Positions 18,482-27,432 of a DNA stretch of 64,000 nucleotides are shown here, in pieces. This DNA comes from Cyanidium caldarium (Eukaryota > Rhodophyta > Bangiophyceae > Cyanidiales > Cyanidiaceae). Numbering within the stretch: the stretch's first letter is position 1; each line of letters starts with the position of its first letter. A model generated the notes under the pieces. That model was not told the origin of the DNA. It saw nothing but the letters and a program-made list of their open reading frames with translations, and searched no databases. Location of the stretch: the NCBI GenBank assembly GCA_026184775.1, contig JANCYW010000018.1:62001-126000 (forward strand), in the 5' to 3' direction. Made by a program: the position numbers and the translations under genes.

Positions 18482-18613
18482 CACCCGCGCACTCTACCGG
18501 GTCGCCATACGCGCAGCGACTGCAAGGTTGCCTTGAACGCTGCGCCCGTACACGACGCGGTCTGGCATGTGACGCGCTGGGGAACGCCGAGCGACGCCAC
18601 GAGAGACGGGTTC

Positions 18614-20314
18614 ATGGCAGGGCCGACGGCCGTTGCTCCGCGAGACGTCCAGTCCGGCTTCTGTCAGAGCAATGAACGCATGGCGGGAGTGGTGGTGGTG
18701 GTGATCGACGCAGACTACTTTTATTGCCAGGTGGAACTGCTGCGCGACGCGAACCAGGCGTTGCGGAGCCAACCCGTCGCCGTGTACCAGAAACATATTG
18801 TGGTCACCTGCAACTACCCGGCGCGGGCCCACGGAGTGGGCAAGTTGATGCGCTTGTCGGAGGCTCGGCGGCGCTGTCCGCAGCTGGTGTGCATCTGCGG
18901 GGAGGATCTGGCGCCCTACCGAGAGTACCAATGACGCATACTGGCAGCCATAGCGGAGGCGGTGGACGAGTTGGGGATCCGAGCCGAATTTGGCGGCTGC
19001 GAGACGGTGGGATATGACGAGTACATTGTGGATGTGACTGCCGCGGTGGAGCGGCTGGTGTGCCGGTCGCCAGCGGCGGCAGCATCCCAGGACGACCTGC
19101 CGCAGTTTGCGGGTCACATGTTTCGCGGCTATGACGATGCGGCGAAAGGCGATGACGACAGAGGCGAGGATGGCGTGCCTGCTGAGCTGGTGTTGCGCTT
19201 GGCGCACGGCTCTCACATGGCAGAGCGCTTGCGGGCACACATTCGCCGACGCACTGGACTGACCACCTCGGCGGGCATCGCGCCCAACAAAATGCTGGCC
19301 AAGTTTGGCGCCAACATGAACAAACCGGACTCGCAGACCACGTACTTGCCCACCCGAGGCGCGGACCGGTGGTTGCAATCGCTGCCGCTGCGGTGCTTCC
19401 CAGGTGTGGGACGCTCCCTGGCGCGACATCTGCGGGAGCGCCTCGGGGTCACCCACGCTCACCACATTCGGAGAGCGTACGCCTCTGCCGCCGAGTTGGC
19501 GGCAGCGTTCGAGCGAGCGGGCAGCGGGGCGTCGACGCCGCCATGGCCCGGGCGCGCCGCGATACTGCTGTGGGATGCGGTTCACGGCATTCACAACGAG
19601 CCGGTGGTGGCACGCGGTCTACCCAGGAGCATCAGCGCTGAAGATTCGTTCGTGAGCATGCGACCGTTCTCGGTGGCGATGCGAGACAAGCTGGGCGAGT
19701 TGGTGGCGGAGTGTTCGGAGCGCATTGAACAGGATGTGCAATGCAATCGGCGGTGGCCCACGCGAATGGCGGTGAAGTGGCGGTTGGCTGGCCAGCAGCG
19801 TGCTGCCAAAGGCGCAATGCTCAGCGAGGCATATCGAGAGGCACTGGCGGCTGGTTGTCGTGACGTGGCAACCCCGGAAGTGAACCACGCGCGGCAGCTG
19901 TTTTTCGAGGCGTGTTGGCACTTGCTCCAAGTGGCCGTCGGCGCGTCAGAAGGTGCCTCGTTGACGCTGTTGGGGGTGGGCGTCAGCAATTTCGAGGGGC
20001 ATCGGAGGGGCAACGCCCGAAAATCCGGGGAAGGTGAGCGATGTCAAAACGGCCGCATCGATGTGTTGCTGCGCAAGCGCAGCCACGGCGAGGCAGCGGC
20101 ACGTCGCGTCGCTTGTCCGCTGTGCGGAATGTTTGTGGACGAATACGACAACTCCAACCTGAACCGACATATCGATTCATGCTTGCAAGGCGCTAGCGCC
20201 GTCGGCGATAGCCGCCACAGCGAAATGCCAGAAAAACTCGCTGGAGGTGGCGCGCGGCGGCGGCTGTCGGTCACGCTGGATGCATGGGTGAAGCGAACAC
20301 GGAAGCGTGAATAG
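18614..20314 (+). pseudogene. POLI: DNA polymerase iota (Y family), interrupted by one in-frame TGA
   Basis: Translesion DNA polymerase of the Rad30B/iota type. The first part (ATG at 18614, or 18680 just before the catalytic core) carries VIDADYFYCQVE with the first metal-binding Asp and QKHIVVTCNYPARAHGVGKLM, which is strongly iota-like. A TGA at 18932-18934 interrupts, and the same frame continues at once with RILAAIAEAVDELG and the second catalytic motif YDEYIVDVT, then SAGIAPNKMLAKFGANMNKP, little-finger and a C-terminal UBZ zinc finger (CPLCG ... LNRHIDSC). Exactly one codon is affected and nothing else looks decayed over about 560 codons. It could be a sequencing error, a recent null allele, or functional readthrough (context CAA TGA CGC). 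I call it interrupted, not dead. The upstream piece alone would lack half the active site. Confidence 0.8.
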
Positions 20315-20680
20315 AGCGTGCTCCCCGGGAGGATGGATCCTCCGACCGTTTCGCCCTAGATTCCTTCAACTTTGTAAATACTCTCGCGTTAAATGGCCTG
20401 GGAACCGCGCCGCCGTCGATATCGTCTGCCTCTGTTCCGTCCATCCCACAGCTCCAAGCAACTGCGGGCCGCACCCGAGAACTTGCCCATCGTCGCATTC
20501 GCGTCGGAACGGAATTTCGCGGAAACACGCGGATTTCGGCGACGCCGCCGGCGACGTCGGCGCTGCAATGTCTAGCGTCGACGGTGCAGCCGTCTCTGCG
20601 CTCCAGTCTCTCGTCCACTGCGAGCGCCCTCAGTGCCGAGAACGCTTTTCTGCTTGCACTTTCACCGATTGCCTCACCGC
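20315..20680. other. intergenic stretch upstream of plastid HSP90, no gene seen
   Basis: About 365 bp between the Pol iota stop and the HSP90C start. An AT-rich patch lies near 20355-20395. No recognisable protein, and no canonical heat-shock element array (inverted GAA units) was obvious by eye. It should carry the HSP90C promoter. Confidence 0.45.
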
Positions 20681-23005
20681 ATGCTCGCGTTCATCTCCTC
20701 TTTGGGGCGAGTTCCGCCCGCTCGCTCGCGCGCCTCACTGGCGGCGTGCAGCGGCGGCAGCTTCCTGCCCAGGCTGCAGCGCCGCCCGGGCCGTGCCGCG
20801 GCCCAACTGTCGCAGCCGCTGGGCTCACCGCGCCAGGCGTCCCTGCGCATGACCGCCACGGAGGCCGCAGAGACGTACGAGTTTCAGGCGGAGGTGGCAC
20901 GGGTGATGGACATTATCGTGCACTCGCTCTACTCCAATCCGGACGTTTTCCTGCGGGAGCTGGTATCCAACGCGTCGGACGCGTGTGACAAGAAGCGCTT
21001 TCTGTCGCTGAGCAGCGCGTCGGAGGGCAAGGAGAACACCCTGACTGAGGAGTTGGCCATTCGGGTGATTGGCGACGAGAACGACAAGACGGTGACCATC
21101 ACGGACAGCGGCATCGGCATGTCCAAGTCGGAGCTCATCAACAACCTGGGACAGATTGCGGCGTCAGGCACTGCCAAGTTTGTGGAGGCGATCAAGGAGG
21201 GCGCTGCCGACGTGAGTCTCATCGGGCGCTTTGGTGTCGGCTTCTACTCGGCGTTTTTGGTGTCGGATCGCGTGATCGTGCGCACCAAGTCACCCAACGA
21301 CGCCAAGGCGTGGCGGTGGGAGTCGGAGCAGAGCAAGAACTACACCATCGCGGAGGAGCCGGATCCGGCGTCGTTTTTGCCCGAAGGCACCACCAGCGGC
21401 ACCTCCATCACGCTGCACATCAAAGCGGGCATGGAGCAGTACCTCACCGATTATCGGCTGCGCTCGCTGCTGGAAACGTATTCGGAGTTTGTGTCGTTCC
21501 CCATTTACCTGTGGACCACGCACACCGAGTACGAGAAGAAGATCGAGAAGGATGAGAAGACCGGCGAGGAGAAGGAGCGCAGCGTGCCGCGCACCGAGAA
21601 GCGCTGGGAGCAGGTGAACAAGACCAAGCCGATTTGGCTGCGCAAGCCGTCCGAGGTGACCGACACGGAGTATGCGGAGTTTTACAAGTCGATCAGCCGC
21701 GACTGGAACGAGCCAACGGCGCGCTCGCACTTTTCCGCCGAGGGCGAGGTGGAGTTTCGAGCGCTGCTGTTCGTACCCAAGCAGCTGCCGTTCGAGATGA
21801 CGCAGAACATGTTCAGCGAGGCGTCCAAGCCGATTCGGCTGTACGTGAAGCGCGTCTTCATCTCGGACAAGTTCGAGGAGCTCTTGCCGCGCTGGCTCTC
21901 CTTCATCCGCGGCGTGGTGGACAGCGAAGACCTGCCGCTGAATGTGTCGCGGGAGATCCTGCAACAGAGCAAGGTGGCGCGCATCATCGGCAAGCGTCTG
22001 GTGCGCAAGTCGGTGGACATGTTCCGCGAGATTATGGGCCGCGAGAATAAGGACGAGTACACCACCTTCTGGGAGAACTTTGGGCGCTACCTCAAGGTGG
22101 GCGCCTTCGAGGACCAGGAGTGGTCCAAGGAGCTGCTGCCGCTGTTGCGCTTCCATACCTCTCAGCGCGGCGAGGCGTGGGTCGGCTTTGACGACTACAT
22201 CAAGGAGATGAAGGCGGACCAGAAGAAGCGAATCTTCTACCTGGCGGCGGAGGACCGCACGGCGGCCGCTAACTCGCCGCTGTTGGAGAAGCTGAACAAG
22301 AGAGGCTACGAGGTGTTCCTGCTGCTGGAGCCGGTGGACGAACTGGTCATCCAGCAGCTGAACGGCAAATACCTCGACGACTACAAGCTCATCGATGTGG
22401 CCAAGGCCGATGCGCTGGACGATTTGGATGCCGAGAGCGCCGCCGACAAGGAGCAGCAGTCCAAGGAGCTGAGCGAGTTGGAGAAGGAGTACGAGCCACT
22501 GTGCCGATGGATGCAGGACCTGATGCAGGAGACCGTCGAGAAGGTGAAGATCTCCAAGCGACTGACCGACTCGCCGGCGGCGGTATCGCTGAGCGCATAC
22601 GCCATGTCGCCGACCATGGAGCGTTTCATGAAGGCACAGGCGACGATGCTCAAAGATCGCATGCCCGCGATGGCCACGCAGAAGAAGATCCTGGAGATCA
22701 ACCCGTCGCATCCCATCGTGAAGCGGCTGTTGGCCCAGGTGAAAGGCGGCAACAGCGCCGACAAGGATGCCGCGCTGCTCATGTATGAGACGGCGCTCTT
22801 GCAAGCTGGCTACTCAGTGACCGACCTGGCGGCGTACGCGCAACGAGTGAACAAGGCGTTGACGCAGTCGGTCGACCAGGGTGGTGCCTCGCCGGCCAAC
22901 GGCAGCGAATTTGGAGGTAAGACGACCGCGAGCGGCGGCGACAACGAGCCGTCGAGCGAGTCGGTCACCCCCGAAGTGGTGGACGAGCCGTCGTCGTCGT
23001 CGTGA
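20681..23005 (+). CDS. plastid HSP90 chaperone (HSP90C/HSP90-5 type)
   Basis: ATP-dependent chaperone of the stroma, involved in protein import and folding. 774 residues from the ATG at 20681; the upstream 16 codons start from a GTG. A transit peptide of about 50 residues (Arg/Ser/Ala-rich) precedes the conserved start TYEFQAEVARVMDIIVHSLYSNPDVFLRELVSNASDACDK. The GHKL ATPase motifs are DSGIGMSK, GQIAASGTAKF and GRFGVGFYSAFLVSD; the catalytic-loop Arg lies in NVSREILQQSKV. The charged linker is short, as in organellar and bacterial HSP90. There is no MEEVD or KDEL terminus; instead a Ser-rich acidic tail ends in SSSS. The VHSLYS form and absence of the cytosolic linker fit HSP90C better than mitochondrial TRAP1, though the location rests on inference. 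Confidence 0.9.
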   Translation: MLAFISSLGRVPPARSRASLAACSGGSFLPRLQRRPGRAAAQLSQPLGSPRQASLRMTATEAAETYEFQAEVARVMDIIVHSLYSNPDVFLRELVSNASDACDKKRFLSLSSASEGKENTLTEELAIRVIGDENDKTVTITDSGIGMSKSELINNLGQIAASGTAKFVEAIKEGAADVSLIGRFGVGFYSAFLVSDRVIVRTKSPNDAKAWRWESEQSKNYTIAEEPDPASFLPEGTTSGTSITLHIKAGMEQYLTDYRLRSLLETYSEFVSFPIYLWTTHTEYEKKIEKDEKTGEEKERSVPRTEKRWEQVNKTKPIWLRKPSEVTDTEYAEFYKSISRDWNEPTARSHFSAEGEVEFRALLFVPKQLPFEMTQNMFSEASKPIRLYVKRVFISDKFEELLPRWLSFIRGVVDSEDLPLNVSREILQQSKVARIIGKRLVRKSVDMFREIMGRENKDEYTTFWENFGRYLKVGAFEDQEWSKELLPLLRFHTSQRGEAWVGFDDYIKEMKADQKKRIFYLAAEDRTAAANSPLLEKLNKRGYEVFLLLEPVDELVIQQLNGKYLDDYKLIDVAKADALDDLDAESAADKEQQSKELSELEKEYEPLCRWMQDLMQETVEKVKISKRLTDSPAAVSLSAYAMSPTMERFMKAQATMLKDRMPAMATQKKILEINPSHPIVKRLLAQVKGGNSADKDAALLMYETALLQAGYSVTDLAAYAQRVNKALTQSVDQGGASPANGSEFGGKTTASGGDNEPSSESVTPEVVDEPSSSS

Positions 23006-23183
23006 GGCAAGGCTGGACAGCGCCACGTCACTGTCGGCGGTGAGCGTCGAACCCTCGATGGACCAGGAACACGTTTAAAGGCACAAATGGCATGGACATG
23101 CGCCGCTCACGCTGCGGCAGCCAGCAGCGAGCGACCGCGGTAGTAGGACGAGCCATCCAACGGCTCGTCGAGCGCGCTCCGCG

Positions 23184-26100
23184 TTACCGGTCTACGGCCC
23201 GCATCCGTAACACGCCCAACAGAGGGCGCCAACTGGGCGCGATCGGCGCTGCCCGCTCCACATGCTCCAGGTGATGGCGCGTCACCGCCCGGTGTGCGGT
23301 GAGTGCGCACAGCACTTGCAGTGATGCCGCCGCATCGGGCACTTCGAGGCCGTCGGTACCAGGGCGCACGACAGATGCCAGTGCTGCATCCGTCAAACAT
23401 TCCAAAATGCGCTGGACGGCATCGTCGGCCGAGCGACCAAGGCGGCCATCGGCGGATGCCTGCACCATCCGGTCCAGCAGGCGACCGCTGGCACCGAGGT
23501 CGCTCGGGGCCACACACGGCACCATCACCGCCGCGGGAGAGGTGGCCGCCATGGCACCGGCGGTGCTCTGGGCGTCTGCCAGCAGCAGCGGCAGCATCAC
23601 TTGGGCCGCGACTGCCGCATGCACGGCACCCGCTGCCACCAGCACCTGCATCAGGCAATGTTCCGCAAGCGCCGTCTCCTCTCCGCGGACAGTGTCGCTT
23701 TCGTCGGCATCCCCGGCGCGCGCACGCACGGTCTGCTCGACGGCTGCGGCCAGACAGGCGCGCAGCAGCCGCCCCGTCACGTCCGACGCCGCACTCGGCA
23801 ACACGCTCCACGCTAGACGGACCGCCACCAAAGACGGTGCTATGTCGGCCGCCAGCGCGACCACTTCCTGGTCGACACTCGCGGAGGCCGTACCCTCACC
23901 GGCAGACGTTGACACCATTCTCTGCTCCTCATCCAGCGCGCCTCGGTCGACGGCCTCGACCACGCAGGCCACCACGGTCGCCCGCAGTGCCGCCGGCAGC
24001 TGCCTCGATGTCATCGTCCGAGCGCACCACCGCACGACTTCAGACAGTGGCGGCGGTATGCCGACGAGCCGCGGCGACGCTCCCGACGCCTCATCACCAT
24101 CGAGTCGTTCGTGCGTCCACAGCGCCAACCGGCCGTAACATTCCATGGCGGCGATATGCAACGAAGGCTCGGCGTCATCCAGTAACGCCAACAGCATGGC
24201 GAACACGCTGCGCACGCTCTTGTGGGCGACCGCGTCCGCCAACACAACGCGTCGCGTTTCCGGGCGCGCAAACAGGTGTTCCAACAGTTGCTGGGCGCGC
24301 GCCATGCAAGCGCTGCGCTCCATCGTCGGCTTTCGGTCATCCAGGGCGCTGGCCAACAGGCGATAGAGCACCCGCTCGCCGAGCACGTCGGCGGCGCGGC
24401 CCCAACGCACTGCGGCGGTCACCAGAGGCAGCCACGCCGATGGCTCGTCGCCGGCGCTGGCGGAGTCCGTCAACACGTCGAGGCACTCGTCGACTACGTC
24501 GTCGGCGATTTGAGCGCGCGGCAAGCATGCCAGCATGCGCCACAGATAGGACATCGCCGCCGCGAGGGCGGGCGGCTCCAACAACGTGCTGGCCACCGCG
24601 ACCAGTTCAAAAACGCAATCTGCGCCCAGTTGGCCGATGATATCGACGTCCGCCGCCACCAGCGTCGCGTACATAGACGACAGCACTGCCAGCAGCGATG
24701 GGAAATGCCGTCGCGCCGCGCCCACGCCCTCGGCCTCGTCCACGCCCGCGGCTGCCGTCAGCTCCAACAGCGCCTCAGCGAGCATCACCACGAAACGGAC
24801 CACCGACTGCAACGACGGCAGCGGCTGTGACGGAGGGCGGGATCGAGGCGGAAGACCGATACCAGCGACTCCCTCACACAGACCGGTGTAGAAGAGGCGC
24901 GCAGCTTCGGCGTGGCTCTCCACAAACCCCAGACAGCGCGCCAGATTCTCCGCCGGCCCCTTCTCGTCCGCATCGTCCCCGCCAGCGCCGCCATTATTCG
25001 CCCCCAGCGACCACTCCACAAAGTAACTCGGTGCCAACAGTGCCACCAGCCGTCCTTGCATCGTATCGTCTGCCGCCAGGCGCGGAAGCACGTCCTCCGC
25101 AGGCGACACCACCTGATGCCACTGCAGGTCGCGCACCCGACTGACGCTGAGTAAAAGGTCGGCCATCGCCCAGCGCACCGCCTCGCGCTTATCATGCAGG
25201 CAGCCGCGCAGCGCCCGCAACACTCCGCGCGCCAGCATCGGGTGCGCCAGCGGCTGCGACTCCACCACCTGGCGCACACCCTCGCACACCGCTTGGCGCA
25301 CCCGGGAGCTCGCGGCGTCGTACGCCAGATCGTGCGCCAGATGCGAGAGCAGGCGGTGTGCGAGCGACGACGGAAACAGTTCCCAGTACACCGCCAAAAT
25401 GCGGCACACGCCACGCACCGCGACGACCCGCACGCGCGGCGCCGGGTCTGCCAACACCGACGATAGCACGTCAAACTGCCGAGAGAGCTGTGCGTCCAGC
25501 GATTCCGCGGCAGCCGCACCCTCCGTCGCGACGGCATCCGTCTCGCGCACAATGGGAAAGGCGTCCACAAACAATTCCACCGCCTGAGCTCGTACTGTGG
25601 CGTGGCCACAGCGCAGCATCGCCCGGAACAGCACCGGCTCGTAGAGGCGCGCCAACATATCGTCCACCCCGGTGACGCGTTTCTGGGCGTGAAACACCGA
25701 CAGTAGCTGTCGACACCGCGTTGCTAGCGATGGACGCGCCGTGAAGATCGCTTTGTGCACCAGGTCGCGCAGCAGCTGCTCCTCTAGCAGTGTCGGCGAC
25801 GCGGCCAGGGTGTCGTCGGCGTTGGCGGCTTCCGCCGCCGCGCGCGCCACCCTCCACGCCCGAAAGTACACCTCGCCATATTGCTGGGCGGATGCGCGGC
25901 CGGTGCCAGCGGGCAGTGCCTGCTGCACGATGCCCGCGTGCAGCCACAGCGGCAGCCGGGCATCGGCCACCCCGCTGAGGCAAAACGCCAGCCACTTGCG
26001 GCCGTGGCCGTTGCGCAGGATGGCCGGCGTGCAACTGGCCTGCCGCAGCAGCGACGCCAGGGAGTGTGCCCGGGCGAAAGCGGTGTCGGCGTCGCGACCG

Positions 26101-27134
26101 ATCATCATAGTGGTGTCTTCGTAGTCGTCGTCGAAAATCTGCACACAGAAGAGCACCTCGCGCAGCGCATTCAGTCGGCGGAGACTGCGGCTGCGCTCCG
26201 ACGCTGACCCCTTGTGCTGGGGCAACGGCACGTCAGCGGCGTCGGGCACGCTGCGGTGCAGCTCGCAGCGGCGCACCGTATCGAACACGCCCAGCGACCG
26301 CAACACCAGGAAGAGCAGCATCTGCGGGACACATCGGTGACGCTCAGGGTGGCCGCTATGCCATAGCGCCTCGCAAGCGCGGCAGATGTCGTCCTGGATT
26401 TGAGTCACCTCGGTGGTGCTCATGATCGGTGCCTGCTGGTGCGGTGGGGCGTCCCGCGATGGCGAATGGTTCGCGTCAGGGCTCGTCACAGCGGCTTTCC
26501 CATTCTCGTCGCGGTCTCCGTCGGGCTCGTTTTCGTCGTCGTCGTCGTCGTCGCTGCCGCCAATCCTGTCGACGCCGGGCGCGGTATGGGTGACCCCCAC
26601 CGCGGCCGGCACATTCAGCAGGGCGTCGTGCAGCAGAGACACCACATCGTGCAATGCATCGGGGTAGGCGTCGCTGCCGCCTCTACGCCCCGCGACGCCC
26701 TCCAGCAGCCACCCTGCGGCGACGGCCGCAGCACCCAGAGCACTCGCACACACCCGACGCCACGCATCCGCCTGCATAAATTCCGCGTCATCGGCACTGA
26801 ACAGCCCGGCGCAGGCGTCCGAAACGGTGGCCAACAGCGACTCGGCCCACTCGGCCAAGCCGCCCTGCCCTGGCGCCAGTGTCTGATACAACCGCCCCGT
26901 CACCAACACCCCAGATGCCTGCAGCTGGCGCACCCCCCGGATCACGTACGCCAAACGCCGCACCACCGTCGCCTGATCGGCCGAGTCATCGTCCAGCGGC
27001 GCGGTGAAGGCCGCGGAGAGACACCGCTCCACTGACACGGCCTCGACGTCGACCGTATCCCCGTTCAACTTGCCGTCCGCGTCGATAATTCCATCTCCCC
27101 CGATACCGTAGCGCACTCGAGTCTGGCGAGACAT
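23184..27134 (-). CDS. NCAPG2: condensin II subunit G2 (HEAT-repeat)
   Basis: Non-SMC HEAT subunit of condensin II, which compacts chromosomes and acts in the nucleus throughout the cell cycle. 1,316 residues from the ATG at 27134; the frame continues upstream into the RecQ gene but that is a shadow. Alpha-helical HEAT repeats cover most of the length. The diagnostic block is near residues 490-640: RLYEPVLFRAMLRCGHATVRAQAVELFVDAFPIVRE, then a second repeat ending LADPAPRVRVVAVRGVCRILAVYWELFPSSL, and SLARGCLHDKREAVR-type repeats, which match the NCAPG2 signature and not CAP-G or CAP-D3. An Asp run (GTC repeat near 26530-26550) sits in a disordered acidic loop. The start lies about 300 bp downstream of the RecQ stop. 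Confidence 0.82.
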   Translation of the reverse strand: MSRQTRVRYGIGGDGIIDADGKLNGDTVDVEAVSVERCLSAAFTAPLDDDSADQATVVRRLAYVIRGVRQLQASGVLVTGRLYQTLAPGQGGLAEWAESLLATVSDACAGLFSADDAEFMQADAWRRVCASALGAAAVAAGWLLEGVAGRRGGSDAYPDALHDVVSLLHDALLNVPAAVGVTHTAPGVDRIGGSDDDDDDENEPDGDRDENGKAAVTSPDANHSPSRDAPPHQQAPIMSTTEVTQIQDDICRACEALWHSGHPERHRCVPQMLLFLVLRSLGVFDTVRRCELHRSVPDAADVPLPQHKGSASERSRSLRRLNALREVLFCVQIFDDDYEDTTMMIGRDADTAFARAHSLASLLRQASCTPAILRNGHGRKWLAFCLSGVADARLPLWLHAGIVQQALPAGTGRASAQQYGEVYFRAWRVARAAAEAANADDTLAASPTLLEEQLLRDLVHKAIFTARPSLATRCRQLLSVFHAQKRVTGVDDMLARLYEPVLFRAMLRCGHATVRAQAVELFVDAFPIVRETDAVATEGAAAAESLDAQLSRQFDVLSSVLADPAPRVRVVAVRGVCRILAVYWELFPSSLAHRLLSHLAHDLAYDAASSRVRQAVCEGVRQVVESQPLAHPMLARGVLRALRGCLHDKREAVRWAMADLLLSVSRVRDLQWHQVVSPAEDVLPRLAADDTMQGRLVALLAPSYFVEWSLGANNGGAGGDDADEKGPAENLARCLGFVESHAEAARLFYTGLCEGVAGIGLPPRSRPPSQPLPSLQSVVRFVVMLAEALLELTAAAGVDEAEGVGAARRHFPSLLAVLSSMYATLVAADVDIIGQLGADCVFELVAVASTLLEPPALAAAMSYLWRMLACLPRAQIADDVVDECLDVLTDSASAGDEPSAWLPLVTAAVRWGRAADVLGERVLYRLLASALDDRKPTMERSACMARAQQLLEHLFARPETRRVVLADAVAHKSVRSVFAMLLALLDDAEPSLHIAAMECYGRLALWTHERLDGDEASGASPRLVGIPPPLSEVVRWCARTMTSRQLPAALRATVVACVVEAVDRGALDEEQRMVSTSAGEGTASASVDQEVVALAADIAPSLVAVRLAWSVLPSAASDVTGRLLRACLAAAVEQTVRARAGDADESDTVRGEETALAEHCLMQVLVAAGAVHAAVAAQVMLPLLLADAQSTAGAMAATSPAAVMVPCVAPSDLGASGRLLDRMVQASADGRLGRSADDAVQRILECLTDAALASVVRPGTDGLEVPDAAASLQVLCALTAHRAVTRHHLEHVERAAPIAPSWRPLLGVLRMRAVDR

Positions 27135-27432
27135 GGTATCCCATCGACGCGCCGCTCGAGACTGTGCTTGCGTGCGCGAGTACGAGTCGGGGGCGGGTTG
27201 TACTCGCACCACCGAACCGCCGCCAAATTCAAATCGCCGTCCGATCGATCGGGCGCTCACCGGGAGATGGCGGCGAGCGCGACACGGGTGCACACGGAGG
27301 AGGAGCGCGGAGAGTCGTGCGACGGCATCGACGAGGTGCACGCACGTGGGAGATGGAGGGAAGAGCGTGATCGACAACCCTTTTGATAGCACTCGGAATG
27401 TTTTGTCCCCGATCATTCTCTCCTCCCTCTGT

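Noticed and set aside
18533-18934. Stand-alone 133-codon ORF upstream of the Pol iota main frame
   Set aside because: It is the N-terminal part of Pol iota in the same frame, cut by one TGA, and not a separate gene.
18932-18934. TGA read as selenocysteine
   Set aside because: The aligned position in Pol iota is not a redox site, and Cys is not typical there; readthrough or error is simpler.
21290-22804. 504-codon open frame antisense to plastid HSP90
   Set aside because: Leucine/His-rich shadow of a highly conserved gene; no recognisable fold and no start context.
23303-24640. 445-codon plus-strand frame antisense to condensin II
   Set aside because: Arg/Pro/Ala-rich shadow of the HEAT-repeat gene.
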